A DNA stretch of 50,464 nt. Origin: Dysgonamonadaceae bacterium (GTDB lineage: Bacteria; Bacteroidota; Bacteroidia; Bacteroidales; Azobacteroidaceae). The position numbers and the translations under genes are program-made. Positions 19,611-28,900 of this stretch are shown here, one piece after another (position 1 is the stretch's first letter; each line of letters opens with the position of its first letter). The notes below the pieces were generated by a model. That model was not told where the DNA came from and did no database searches. It saw nothing but the letters and a program-made list of their open reading frames with translations. Location of the stretch: NCBI GenBank assembly GCA_031289145.1, contig JAITQA010000013.1, forward strand, positions 1 to 50,464, read 5' to 3'.

Positions 19611-22600
19611 TTATTTCAATTCTTTGATTCGAATATTTTTAAATTTCAACGGCGAACCATGTCCAAGGAAACCGATGTGACCGGTTTTGTTGAACAATCC
19701 CGGATGTTGCTTATGATCCGGCGTACCGTTTTCCACTGCGTCTCTGATATTTCCGTCAACAATAACCGTTCCGTTCAATGTAATTTTGATATGATCGCCA
19801 TCGGCAATGACTTCCTGATAATTCCATTCTCCGGTTGGTTTCAGGTATCCGCGTTTAGCCGGGATGATTCCATAAACCGAACCATGATATTGATAAGGCG
19901 CCAAGTCTTTATATACCGGCGCTTCGCTGTCGAGAATCTGTAATTCCATACCGACGTAAGCAGCATCGCCTTCCATTGGGGTACGAATACCAAGACCGTT
20001 GTTGGCATCGGGCGTCAATTGAAATTCAAAACGGAAAACGAAATTGGCGTATTCCTCTTTCGTATAAAGATTTCCGCCAAAATTACTTGTCGGATCTACA
20101 ACAATGTCGCCGTTTTCCAACTTATAATCCACAAAATTGCCTGTCCATTCGTGCATGTTTGTTCCGTCGAACAGGATTTTGAAACCTTCTTTCTTTTCTG
20201 CAGCAGAGAGTTGGAAAGGTTCGGGGCGTTCCAATTCTTTCAGATAGATATCTCGGTAATACACTTTGCTGCCGTGCGCCTGCAATTCGATTTGTTCGAT
20301 TGCCGGAATTGGAAGGCTACGATTCCAATAGTTTTCGAGAATAATATTATCAACCACCAATTCGCCGTTCAGTTTAACCGTTACGCGGTCGCCAATCATT
20401 TTGATATACAGCGTATTCCATTCACCGAGTTTATTGTCGGCCACTTTCAAGGGTTTACTCGGATTGACTTGATTGTTGTACAATCCGCCGGAGCCAACCT
20501 GTGCGCCGACATTCGTGCGGGCAGTATCCCATATTTGCACTTGCGGCGTACCGCGCAGATAGATACCTGCATCCGCTTCGGGGCCTGCCGGATCGAGCAA
20601 CCAATCGATATACATCTCAAAATCGCCGTATTGTTTTTCCGTACAAAGATTGTCAAAACCTTTGCCTGAAAAAGCCAGCAAACCGTTTTCAACAAGCCAA
20701 TCTTTCCTCATCCGTTCATCGGCGTCGGCCTGTGCTTTGGCTAATTGCGCGGGAGTCATCTTGGAACGGGCAATCGGATTTTCGACCAAGCCTTTCCATC
20801 CGGTCAGGTCTTTTCCGTTGAAAATCGAAACAAAACCCTTTTCTTTCGGCATTTCATCCACGTGTTTTTTAATGGATTCCCGTTGATAATTTGCATCCGG
20901 ATTGTTCAACGCAGCGCCTGCTTTATTTAACAGCGCAATCAGGTTTTCACCCGTATATGCCTTGTTATTCAGCGCTATATTCATAACTGCCTGAGCGGCA
21001 TTTTCTTTCAAAGCAGGTTGATCGAGGTATTGTCCGGCATACAACAGCGCCGGATAAGTTCCTGTCTGTCCGATTTGTTTCAGAATATCGTTTTTCTGAG
21101 CGTCGGTTTTAGCGATTTCCATGGCTTTACGCAGGAAAATCAACCGGTTTTCACCTGTTGAAGCAGGATTGGAAACTAATTTAATGTAAGCCGCAATGGC
21201 GCGATCGAAATAAGCGGACGCATTCGAAGCTGTGCAAACTGCATAAATCCGGTCGGCAGCTTCCGTACCCTTCCAATTTAACAACGCTTCAAAAGCAGCA
21301 TCTTTTGTTTCTTTATTTCCTCCGGAAAATCCCTCCGTAATCAACTCAATTGCTTTTTTATCGCCGGTAACGGCTAAGGGTAAATAATAAAGGTATTTTT
21401 TATCTCCGGCTTTATTTATCCTGTCGATAATAATTTCTGCTTGTTTCTCAGCAGGCTGTAAAGATATGGCGGAAATAATCGCTTTTTGTACCGGAGCTAT
21501 CGCTTGTTTGTCTCCCGATTCTAACAAACCATATAAAGTAGTGAGGTCTTTTTCCGTAACAACATCTTTCAAAGCTTGATATGCTGCGGTTTTTACTTCA
21601 GAAGAGCCGGATTGAATCAACAACAAAACGTATTTCAGGTCGTTGTTCGATTTGCGTTGAGCAAGCAATTCAACTGCTGCAATCTTTCCTTTATCAGACG
21701 CTCTTGGCATAGCATCGGTTATATAAGGAGTAATATCTCCTTTGAAAGCAGATAAAGACGCTTGTCCCAAAGCGATAACTTGCGGTTCCTGACTCGTCAA
21801 CAATCCCGCCAATGCAGGAATAGCTTGGAAATCACCAAAAGCAACCAAGGTTTTTGCTGTTGCCTGTTTAATGTTGAAATCACTATTTTCCAACTGTTTG
21901 ATAAGCGTTTGAACAAGGCTTTCCTTGCCGATTTGTAAATCAGTCAATATAGCTTTCTTCTTGGGACATTGTACTTCCCTGCCCAACCAATTGATAAGAT
22001 CTGTTTTGACTTCATTTCTTTTATCTTTTATCGTAGTTTTTACCAATTCGGTGTATGTTTTTTCGTTTGCGTAAGGCGAAAAATAATCCAAAGCGGCATT
22101 GCGATATTCGATATATGGGTCTTTCAATGCTGTTTGAAGCGTTTTCAGACCTTTGTCTTTCTGAATAGATAACACGATTTGAAGGGCTGCAATCCGTGTT
22201 CCGTTTTTCTCTGCTTTTGCCGCTTTTTTCAATAAATCGGAAGCCGCTTTTTCAGTTTCTATACCGGCCGGTAAATTTTTCAACAGCGCGATATATGCTT
22301 CTGTAGCATTTGTCTTTTCGTAACCGAATCCTGTTTTTTCCGCTTCAACGTACAAAAGTTTTATGGATGCAATACTTCCCACTTGACTTAATGCGTAGAG
22401 GACATCTTTTTTCAGCAGCTCGTCATCGGTTGAAAGTAATCCTTGTAATAATTCTTCCGAACCGCCGATTTTAGCTTCTCCAATGGCAAGAACGATATTT
22501 CTTTGGGTTTCCGTCGTTCCTGTTTTCCGGAGTAAAGCCGATTGCAAGGCTTTTCCTGCTTTTTCCGTACCGATAGCGGCTAATGCACGGGCGGCAGGAC

Positions 22601-23045
22601 TGCTCAGATTTTCCTGACTCAACAGCGGCGCCAATGCATCTACGGCTTCATCTTTTCCTACAATTTGCAATTGACTGATTACAAAAGCTTTTATTTCCGG
22701 AATATCGACGGTTTTCAATGCTTTTACATAAGCGTCGGAAATGTTCGAACGGAGATTTTCATTCCCTTTACCGGAAACGAAATGAGATATTCCGCTCAAG
22801 GCGTACTCCACTTTGGTATTGCTACCTTTTCCGGGAGCGTTTAATTGTTTTACCAAAGAAAGAATGCCTGCTTCACCGGTTCCGGCCAAGTCTTTTATCA
22901 AGCTATTATAATTTTTTTCGTTTTCTGCCGGCAATTGAGCCAAAGCATCAGCAATGATGGTATTTACCGTACGATTGACAGGCGTTTGCGCCATCACTCC
23001 GCAGCACAACAAGGCGCTGAATATAGTTAAAAATATCTTTTTCAT
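19611..23045 (-). CDS. HEAT-repeat protein with two C-terminal DUF1080 (3-keto-disaccharide hydrolase) domains
   Basis: A large exported protein of 1144 residues (signal MKKIFLTIFSALLCCGVMAQ). Residues about 30-700 are an alpha-helical array of HEAT-like repeats (e.g. LAPLLSQENLSSPAARALAAIG; VALGDF-type IPALAGLLTSQEPQVIALGQ). Two DUF1080 domains follow. The first is about 736-935 (GFVSIFNGKDLTGWKGL ... DAGIYLRG) and the second about 952-1144 (GFKILFDGTNMHEWTGNF ... NNGLGIRTP ... FKNIRIKEL). DUF1080 proteins characterised in Bacteroides act on 3-keto-glycosides made by Gfo/Idh-type oxidoreductases. The gene directly upstream (24 bases) encodes such an oxidoreductase, so the pair probably processes an oxidised sugar in the periplasm. 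The role of the HEAT array is unknown; scaffold or polysaccharide binding is a guess. Confidence 0.85.
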   Translation of the reverse strand: MKKIFLTIFSALLCCGVMAQTPVNRTVNTIIADALAQLPAENEKNYNSLIKDLAGTGEAGILSLVKQLNAPGKGSNTKVEYALSGISHFVSGKGNENLRSNISDAYVKALKTVDIPEIKAFVISQLQIVGKDEAVDALAPLLSQENLSSPAARALAAIGTEKAGKALQSALLRKTGTTETQRNIVLAIGEAKIGGSEELLQGLLSTDDELLKKDVLYALSQVGSIASIKLLYVEAEKTGFGYEKTNATEAYIALLKNLPAGIETEKAASDLLKKAAKAEKNGTRIAALQIVLSIQKDKGLKTLQTALKDPYIEYRNAALDYFSPYANEKTYTELVKTTIKDKRNEVKTDLINWLGREVQCPKKKAILTDLQIGKESLVQTLIKQLENSDFNIKQATAKTLVAFGDFQAIPALAGLLTSQEPQVIALGQASLSAFKGDITPYITDAMPRASDKGKIAAVELLAQRKSNNDLKYVLLLIQSGSSEVKTAAYQALKDVVTEKDLTTLYGLLESGDKQAIAPVQKAIISAISLQPAEKQAEIIIDRINKAGDKKYLYYLPLAVTGDKKAIELITEGFSGGNKETKDAAFEALLNWKGTEAADRIYAVCTASNASAYFDRAIAAYIKLVSNPASTGENRLIFLRKAMEIAKTDAQKNDILKQIGQTGTYPALLYAGQYLDQPALKENAAQAVMNIALNNKAYTGENLIALLNKAGAALNNPDANYQRESIKKHVDEMPKEKGFVSIFNGKDLTGWKGLVENPIARSKMTPAQLAKAQADADERMRKDWLVENGLLAFSGKGFDNLCTEKQYGDFEMYIDWLLDPAGPEADAGIYLRGTPQVQIWDTARTNVGAQVGSGGLYNNQVNPSKPLKVADNKLGEWNTLYIKMIGDRVTVKLNGELVVDNIILENYWNRSLPIPAIEQIELQAHGSKVYYRDIYLKELERPEPFQLSAAEKKEGFKILFDGTNMHEWTGNFVDYKLENGDIVVDPTSNFGGNLYTKEEYANFVFRFEFQLTPDANNGLGIRTPMEGDAAYVGMELQILDSEAPVYKDLAPYQYHGSVYGIIPAKRGYLKPTGEWNYQEVIADGDHIKITLNGTVIVDGNIRDAVENGTPDHKQHPGLFNKTGHIGFLGHGSPLKFKNIRIKELK

Positions 23046-23069
23046 CGTGAATAATTCTTTTGAAAGCTA

Positions 23070-24392
23070 TTAAATAGTCCATGGTGCACGCATCGGCTGA
23101 TCCAGATAACGATTAGCCGCATCGTCGTTTATAAACTTCAGATTTACAGGGTCAAATTCGAGTGCCCTGTTTAAGCGAAGGGCGACAGCGCCCATGTTGA
23201 CAATCGTAGCTGAACGGAAACCGTTGCGTTCGTTCAATGCAAACGGTTGACGTGTTTGGATACATTTGATAAAATCCGTCACTTGTTCCGCCGGTTCCGG
23301 AAAATCAGCCAGTTTCTTTTCCCAATTGGGAATGTCACAGACAAAGTTTTTATATACATTGCCTTTCGGTCCTGCAATATACGGCGTATTCGGATCTCCG
23401 TAATCGCCACCCCAAAGGACTATCTGACAACCGTCTTCGTAAGTATAAGTAATGGAACGCCAAGTTCCCACAGCATCCGGATGTTGTTGCGGAGCATCCA
23501 CTTCCACTTTCACCGGACTTGTTTCGTCTTTGTCCAAAATATATTGAACGGGGTCGATATAATGCTGACCCATATCGCCCAATCCTCCGCCGTCGTAATC
23601 CCAGTATCCGCGGAAAGTCTGGTGTACACGGTGAGCATTGTAAGGTTTATAAGGAGCCGGACCTAACCATAAATCATAATCCAATTCGGCAGGAATGGAT
23701 TGAGGTTCAAGGTCTTCTTTGCCAACCCAATAAAACTTCCAGTCGAAACCGGTATGCTTGCTGATGGTCACTTTCAAGGGCCAACCCAACAATCCGCTTT
23801 GAACAAGTTTTTTCAGTGGTTTTACAGGTGTTCCGAGACCATAGAATTGGTCGGTAAAGCGAAACCAGGTATTCAGCCGAAACATTCGTCCGTATTGTTG
23901 CACGGCTTCCATTACCCGTTTACCTTCGCCAATAGTGCGAGTCATCGGTTTTTCGCACCAGATATCTTTTCCTGCTTTTGCAGCCTCTGTCGCCATGATT
24001 CCATGCCAATGAGGAGGCGTTGCAATATGCACAATATCAACGTTTTTATCCAGAATCAAATCTCTGAAATCGTGGTATGCAGCAATTTTGTCCGTAACCA
24101 AAGCCTTTCCTAATTCCAGGTGTTTTTTATCTACATCGCAAACGGCAACCAAGCGAGTACCACCATAATTTACATGACTGCGTCCCATGCCACCGACACC
24201 GATAATGCCTTTGGTCAGTTGGTCGCTCGGCGCAATAAAACCCTTCCCGAGCACTTGACGGGGGATAATGGTAAGCGCAGTCAAACTGCCTACTGTTTTT
24301 AAAAATTCTCTACGATTGATATTTTTGCGAAAAACAGTTTCAGTACTTGCTTGCCCTGCAATTCCCTTTTTTTCTTTTTCTGATTTTTTCAT
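23070..24392 (-). CDS. Tat-exported Gfo/Idh/MocA-family NAD(P)-dependent oxidoreductase
   Basis: A 440-residue protein. A long N-terminal region carries a twin-arginine motif (NRREFLKTVG, RR at 27-28) and a hydrophobic stretch, so it is probably exported folded with its cofactor by the Tat system. The Rossmann fold begins near residue 61 (GIIGVGGMGRSHV, LVAVCDVD). The signature EKP is at 147-149 (DIWCEKPMTRT), with the active-site lysine expected there. The C-terminal alpha/beta substrate domain includes GGGLGDMGQHYIDP. Members of this group oxidise sugars, often at C3. Coding just before the DUF1080 protein suggests the two enzymes act one after the other. The substrate is not known. Confidence 0.87.
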   Translation of the reverse strand: MKKSEKEKKGIAGQASTETVFRKNINRREFLKTVGSLTALTIIPRQVLGKGFIAPSDQLTKGIIGVGGMGRSHVNYGGTRLVAVCDVDKKHLELGKALVTDKIAAYHDFRDLILDKNVDIVHIATPPHWHGIMATEAAKAGKDIWCEKPMTRTIGEGKRVMEAVQQYGRMFRLNTWFRFTDQFYGLGTPVKPLKKLVQSGLLGWPLKVTISKHTGFDWKFYWVGKEDLEPQSIPAELDYDLWLGPAPYKPYNAHRVHQTFRGYWDYDGGGLGDMGQHYIDPVQYILDKDETSPVKVEVDAPQQHPDAVGTWRSITYTYEDGCQIVLWGGDYGDPNTPYIAGPKGNVYKNFVCDIPNWEKKLADFPEPAEQVTDFIKCIQTRQPFALNERNGFRSATIVNMGAVALRLNRALEFDPVNLKFINDDAANRYLDQPMRAPWTI

Positions 24393-24401
24393 ACGAAAAT
24401 A

Positions 24402-24436
24402 AATGTGCTAATGTGACAATATGCTGATATGACAAT
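24402..24436. repeat. Degenerate ATGTGCTAATGTG-type tandem repeat
   Basis: AATGTGCTAATGTGACAAT is followed by the related ATGCTGATATGACAAT. The core AATGTGCTAATGTG recurs exactly at 28854-28867. On the reverse strand this copy ends about 10 bases before the ATG of the oxidoreductase gene, so it forms part of its leader. Confidence 0.6.
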
Positions 24437-24440
24437 TTAA

Positions 24441-24490
24441 AAAATCATGTATACAAGGTAAATAGGTCTATTACCTGTATACATGATTTT
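24441..24490 (-). terminator. Strong hairpin downstream of the beta-barrel gene
   Basis: AAAATCATGTATACAAGGTAA (24441-24461; one base bulged) pairs with TTACCTGTATACATGATTTT (24471-24490) around a 9-base loop. It lies 12 bases after the stop of the beta-barrel gene on the reverse strand and ends in T residues, so it is probably its transcription terminator. Hairpins this long also act as repeat elements. Confidence 0.75.
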
Positions 24491-24502
24491 ATTGAAATTG
24501 GA

Positions 24503-25135
24503 TTAGAAGAGATAACCTACGCTTACTGCAATATTGTTATTCTTCATTGAGTAATCTTTATCATTAGACAAGTTACTCAAACCCAGATTGTATTGGAGTT
24601 TGAAAAATATTTTCTCAAACTGGTAACCGACGCCGACATTCACACCGAAATCCAAGGCTTTAATTTCTTCATCACCCGAACCAAATTTAACAGCATCGGT
24701 CTCCACTGATGTTCCATCAACCTCTACACCAACGCTTGTAGAAAGGCCATAGCCTACATAGGGACCTGCAAAAATAAGGAATTTTTGATTTTGCCCTAAA
24801 TTAAATTTGTAAGCGGCATTAACAGGGATTGTTAAGTAATTCAAAGTTATTGTTGAGGTTGCGGCTACTTCTACACCGAGTATCTCTTCTTCAAATTCAT
24901 TTTTACCGCCTTTTTGAGAGAAAAGTAATTCAGGTATAATCGAAAAATTTTCGGTGATACCCAAATCAGCTAATACACCGGCCTGGAAACCGGCTTTATA
25001 CTTAGCGTTCTCTATATCGCCCGATATAGTTGATACATTTAACCCGGCTGTAACGCCAAATTTAACACCCTGTGCACTTGTGGTTGTAATACCCAGTACG
25101 GCAACCATCATCATTAAAAAAAATACTTTTTTCAT
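24503..25135 (-). CDS. Outer-membrane beta-barrel protein (OMP_b-brl_2 type)
   Basis: A 210-residue protein with signal peptide MKKVFFLMMMVAVLGITTTSAQ. The mature part begins GVKFGVTAGLNVSTI and alternates hydrophobic/polar residues in strands (FSIIPELLFSQKGG, LNYLTIPVNAAYKFN, FLIFAGPYVGYGLS), ending VAVSVGYLF-like (IAVSVGYLF) with a terminal Phe. This fits a small eight-stranded outer-membrane barrel. Function is unknown; such proteins are common in Bacteroidota. It appears monocistronic, with its own hairpin terminator after the stop. Confidence 0.85.
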   Translation of the reverse strand: MKKVFFLMMMVAVLGITTTSAQGVKFGVTAGLNVSTISGDIENAKYKAGFQAGVLADLGITENFSIIPELLFSQKGGKNEFEEEILGVEVAATSTITLNYLTIPVNAAYKFNLGQNQKFLIFAGPYVGYGLSTSVGVEVDGTSVETDAVKFGSGDEEIKALDFGVNVGVGYQFEKIFFKLQYNLGLSNLSNDKDYSMKNNNIAVSVGYLF

Positions 25136-25193
25136 GTTTGTAAAAATTAAAATTAAATTAGTAATAAAAAAATAAAAAACTCAATTATAGATA

Positions 25194-25217
25194 CTTCTAA
25201 AAATGTTTTTTCAGAAG
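25194..25217 (-). terminator. Possible weak terminator after gpmI
   Basis: On the reverse strand CTTCTGAAAA pairs imperfectly with TTTTTAGAAG around AACA, 7 bases after the gpmI stop. The stem is AT-rich and lacks a clean T-run after it. Confidence 0.35.
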
Positions 25218-25223
25218 ACTTCT

Positions 25224-26750
25224 TTATGTAATCAGATTATGACCTGTCATTTCCTTGGGTTGTTTCAATTCCAAAATATGTAAAATACTGGGGGAAACAT
25301 CCGCCAATTTTCCATTTTCCGTTTTAGCTGCCTTATTTTCAGATACATAAATGAAAGGAACCGGATTCAAGGAGTGCGCCGTGTTGGGTGAACCATCATC
25401 GTTTTGCGCATAATCGGCATTCCCATGGTCGGCGATAATTATCGCCTCGTATCCACTTGATTTAGCGGCTTCAATCGTGTCTTTCAGGCAAGCGTCCACT
25501 GCCGTAACGGCTTTTTCGATAGCTTCGTAAATACCTGTATGTCCGACCATATCGCCATTGGCATAATTGACCACAATGAAATCGAATTTTTGGGAACGGA
25601 TGGCTTCCACCAATTTATCTTTCACCTCGTAGGCCGACATTTCGGGTTTTAAATCGTAGGTCGCTACTTTGGGTGAGGGGACTAAAATGCGTTCTTCGCC
25701 TTTGTAAGGCGCTTCACGGCCTCCGTTGAAAAAGAAAGTTACATGGGCGTATTTTTCTGTTTCAGCTATATGTAATTGCGTTAAACCCAAACTTGAAAGA
25801 TACTCGCCTAATGTATTCTCTACATTGTCTTTATCAAATAGAACATGAAGCCCTTTGAAAGTTGGGTCATAAGGGGTCATGGTATAATACCGGAGATGAG
25901 GGATAAGATGCATTCCCTGCTCCGGCATGTCTTGTTGGGAGAGGACAATGGTCATTTCTTTGGCACGGTCGTTCCGGAAATTGAAGAATAGCACCACATC
26001 GCCTTCTTCTACCACAGCCACCGGCATCCCGTTTTCGGTGCAGACAATCGGTTTGATAAATTCATCGGTAACACCTTCCGAATAGGATTGCTCCACGGCT
26101 GCTGCCGGATTTTCGGTTTCACGGCCTATTCCGTTTACTAACAAATCATAAGCTATTTTCACCCTTTCCCAGCGTTTGTCGCGGTCCATTGCGTAATACC
26201 TGCCGACAACAGAAGCAATTTTACCGGTCGATTGTTGCAGATGTTCCTGCAATTCACCGATAAAACCGGCGCCGCTCTTGGGGTCGGTATCCCGTCCGTC
26301 CATGAAACAATGGATAAAAGTTTTGTCGATACCATAGATTTTGCTGATGTCCGTCAGTTTGAATAAGTGCTCTAAAGAGCTGTGTACACCTCCGTTAGAA
26401 ACCAAACCCATGATATGGATTTTTTTGTTGTTCTCCTTGGCGTAAGTATATGCGTCTTTGATTTCAGGATTTTCAAGAATAGAATTGTCGCGTGCTGCGA
26501 TATTAATTTTCACCAAATCCTGGTAAACCACACGTCCTGCTCCGATATTCAGATGACCCACCTCCGAATTACCCATTTGTCCGTCGGGTAAACCCACATT
26601 TTCGCCGGATGCTTCCAAGCGGGAGTAGGGGTAATTATTGAGAAGATAGTCCCAGTAAGGAGTTTCAGTATTTGAAATTACGTCTCTTTTTGTTTTATCG
26701 CCGAATCCCCAACCATCGAGGATAACTAATAATGCCTTTTTCTTTGCCAT
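25224..26750 (-). CDS. gpmI: 2,3-bisphosphoglycerate-independent phosphoglycerate mutase
   Basis: A 508-residue cytoplasmic glycolytic enzyme interconverting 3- and 2-phosphoglycerate with two metal ions (usually Mn). The alkaline-phosphatase-type fold begins [11 protein letters not shown]. The phosphoserine S62 is in [17 protein letters not shown]. Later metal motifs include [24 protein letters not shown] and [10 protein letters not shown]. Length is typical (about 510). A -7 motif lies 30 bases upstream; the gene appears to be transcribed alone. Confidence 0.97.
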   Translation of the reverse strand: MAKKKALLVILDGWGFGDKTKRDVISNTETPYWDYLLNNYPYSRLEASGENVGLPDGQMGNSEVGHLNIGAGRVVYQDLVKINIAARDNSILENPEIKDAYTYAKENNKKIHIMGLVSNGGVHSSLEHLFKLTDISKIYGIDKTFIHCFMDGRDTDPKSGAGFIGELQEHLQQSTGKIASVVGRYYAMDRDKRWERVKIAYDLLVNGIGRETENPAAAVEQSYSEGVTDEFIKPIVCTENGMPVAVVEEGDVVLFFNFRNDRAKEMTIVLSQQDMPEQGMHLIPHLRYYTMTPYDPTFKGLHVLFDKDNVENTLGEYLSSLGLTQLHIAETEKYAHVTFFFNGGREAPYKGEERILVPSPKVATYDLKPEMSAYEVKDKLVEAIRSQKFDFIVVNYANGDMVGHTGIYEAIEKAVTAVDACLKDTIEAAKSSGYEAIIIADHGNADYAQNDDGSPNTAHSLNPVPFIYVSENKAAKTENGKLADVSPSILHILELKQPKEMTGHNLIT

Positions 26751-26779
26751 GAATTTCGAATATTTTTAGTTTTGACTGG

Positions 26780-26787
26780 CAAAGTTA
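26780..26787 (-). promoter_or_regulatory. -7 promoter motif of gpmI
   Basis: The reverse strand reads TAACTTTG, matching TAnnTTTG, 30 bases before the ATG. Confidence 0.5.
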
Positions 26788-26829
26788 TGAAATAATTTTT
26801 AAAATGTCGCATAACTGACGTTTTAATCT

Positions 26830-28836
26830 TCATTTCATCTCTTTCACAGCTTCGAGCAGCGGTTCAACCGAGAGCGGTTTACCTGTGGCTTGCAATATCC
26901 ATTGCTTGGGCGTCAAGCGTCCCAAGCGAAAGATATGGTCTACTTCTTTGGCGAAATCTTTTCCATTCAGATGATTATCCAATTGAAATTCAATGATTTG
27001 TCCAAATGTATAAGCCGAGAGATAGAGCGGATAGCTAATCGTATGGGAATAGATGGCGAGAATCGGCTCATCTTTCAAACCGAAAACAGGCGCGTAATAC
27101 GTATTCCATATCTCTTTCGACAAACGAATAACGGCTTCTTTTAATTCCGCTGCTGTAGCCTCCGGATGCGCATACAGCCATTTCCAGATGGAGATATCCA
27201 AGAGTGATACACCGGCTATCTCGTACAACTGCCAGGCTTTGTCTAAAATATTCATTTTGTCTTTTTCCGGGTCATTGTTGGAAATACCCAGAATATCCAA
27301 ATCCCGTTTCTGGAAAACAAAAGCCAAGGCTTCCGTAAAAGCAGTATTCGGAACGCCGTTTAGAAAGTAATAATCTACATCATAGAGCGATAAAGTCTGT
27401 TCCACGTTGTGCCCAAATTCATGGATGGCAATGTTATAGCCCTTATAATCCATCCCTCCCTCAGGAATACGGGTGCGCAGATGGGATTTTTGTCCTTTCA
27501 TGGCAGCGCCCCAGGCATGTCCCGAACCACGTGCGGCGTCAACGGTAATCCGGTCGGCTAAGTATTGGGCGCGTTCGGCTGTAAATCCTAATTTTAACAG
27601 GATGGAAGGAAGTTGCTTCCGGAATGACTCCGCATTCGGATAAAGTTTTCTGGTTTGATTGCTCAATTTCTCTTCGTTCAAATTGCTTCGAGGCTTAAAT
27701 CCATCGTACCAGATGTCGAAGGCCTCCAAGTTTCGTTCCAAGCGGGCAGCAATCAGTTCTCCTATTTTGTGCATTTCGGGTGCGGAAAGGTATTCCCGAA
27801 ACAAAGTTTCCGCTTCTTCGACGGAAATTTCCATACTTTCTGAGAAATTTCGGTCGATATAAGTGTTATTTGTACACTTATCAATGGCTTGTTCCGCTTT
27901 AAAATTATTTAGAAATTTTTCGTAACGAATTGTATTTTCAGCAGTTACACTTATTTCTTTCCTGTTCTGATAGACAATATTGGCGTAAGGATTCCAGTCA
28001 AAATCGCCTGAATTGATTACTTCTACCGGGATTTCCTGGGAAATAATCCGTTTCATGACTTCATAAATGGTTTGCTGCTTGTCCAAACCGATGTTTCCTG
28101 TGTTATAATCTGCTTTAATTTCATCGCGTAAATTCCAATGTGACAATAATATCATATCTTCCGGAAAAATCTTTTCTTCATTTTTGTCGAGTAAATTTCC
28201 GGCATAAATATTGTATCCGGCGATATAAACATCCGCATCGCTGTTGGCGCTTGCAACGGCTTGCTGCAAAGCGGCCGGAATCCTCTCTGTAAAGACATCG
28301 CCCAAGCGGGCGTATGCCCAGGCTAAACGGTCGGTTCCCAAATTATCTTTTTCTTCTAAGGATAATTGAGGGAAATTCAACATGATGATAAAAGCTAATT
28401 TATTTGTATAAAAATCGTCGCTGTAATGTGTGGCGGGATTATATGCTGCAAATTGTTCATCAATAGCATACAGCGGGCCGGTTGCCTCGTGCACGTGGCG
28501 TTGCAGTTGGAGCGACATTTCGTTGAAATTGCCGGAAATAGCTTCCATATAATCGCTTATCTTCAGGAAGACCTGTCTTTTTTCCTCTGGGTTCGCTATG
28601 TAATTTTCCGTACAAAAACGAACAAAATCATCTTCGTTGCCATCACTATCCAGCCAGAGCCGGGCTACCTGTCGGACGCCTTTTTCTATGGCTGTCTTGT
28701 TGAAACTATCTTTAGCTGAAATTGCAGCAATTACATTTTCAATCGCTTCAGGAGATAGGACTGCCTTTTTTTGAGAAGGATTGGTACAAGCAAACATAAG
28801 CGGAACCAGTAGGATGATTAAAAAGTGTTTTTTCAT
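26830..28836 (-). CDS. Lipoprotein gluzincin metallopeptidase (M3-like), substrate unknown
   Basis: A 668-residue lipoprotein; signal MKKHFLIILLVPLMFA then Cys, TNPSQKK. Mostly helical. The zinc motif HEFGH is at 472-476 (YNIAIHEFGHNVEQTLSLYD), and E502 in FTEALAFVFQ is the likely third ligand, a spacing like the thimet-oligopeptidase (M3) group. RITVDAARGSGHAWGAAMKG just before it is distinctive. I recognise no named enzyme. Lys after the lipidated Cys and a lack of acidic residues suggest the periplasmic side of a membrane. It may trim peptides together with the nearby dipeptidyl peptidase III and alanine dehydrogenase, but this is only a context guess. A hairpin repeat lies 17 bases upstream of its ATG. 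Confidence 0.75.
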   Translation of the reverse strand: MKKHFLIILLVPLMFACTNPSQKKAVLSPEAIENVIAAISAKDSFNKTAIEKGVRQVARLWLDSDGNEDDFVRFCTENYIANPEEKRQVFLKISDYMEAISGNFNEMSLQLQRHVHEATGPLYAIDEQFAAYNPATHYSDDFYTNKLAFIIMLNFPQLSLEEKDNLGTDRLAWAYARLGDVFTERIPAALQQAVASANSDADVYIAGYNIYAGNLLDKNEEKIFPEDMILLSHWNLRDEIKADYNTGNIGLDKQQTIYEVMKRIISQEIPVEVINSGDFDWNPYANIVYQNRKEISVTAENTIRYEKFLNNFKAEQAIDKCTNNTYIDRNFSESMEISVEEAETLFREYLSAPEMHKIGELIAARLERNLEAFDIWYDGFKPRSNLNEEKLSNQTRKLYPNAESFRKQLPSILLKLGFTAERAQYLADRITVDAARGSGHAWGAAMKGQKSHLRTRIPEGGMDYKGYNIAIHEFGHNVEQTLSLYDVDYYFLNGVPNTAFTEALAFVFQKRDLDILGISNNDPEKDKMNILDKAWQLYEIAGVSLLDISIWKWLYAHPEATAAELKEAVIRLSKEIWNTYYAPVFGLKDEPILAIYSHTISYPLYLSAYTFGQIIEFQLDNHLNGKDFAKEVDHIFRLGRLTPKQWILQATGKPLSVEPLLEAVKEMK

Positions 28837-28852
28837 GTGTAACTAAATATGA

Positions 28853-28897
28853 CAATGTGCTAATGTGCCGACAGGGCATCGACACATTAGCACATTG
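28853..28897 (-). terminator. Perfect 15-bp inverted repeat between alanine dehydrogenase and peptidase genes
   Basis: CAATGTGCTAATGTG (28853-28867) and its exact complement CACATTAGCACATTG (28883-28897) flank a 15-base loop. It begins 3 bases after the stop of ald on the reverse strand and could terminate that transcript, though no T-run follows. The arm shares AATGTGCTAATGTG with 24402-24436, so it is probably a copy of an interspersed repeat. Confidence 0.6.
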
Positions 28898-28900
28898 ATT

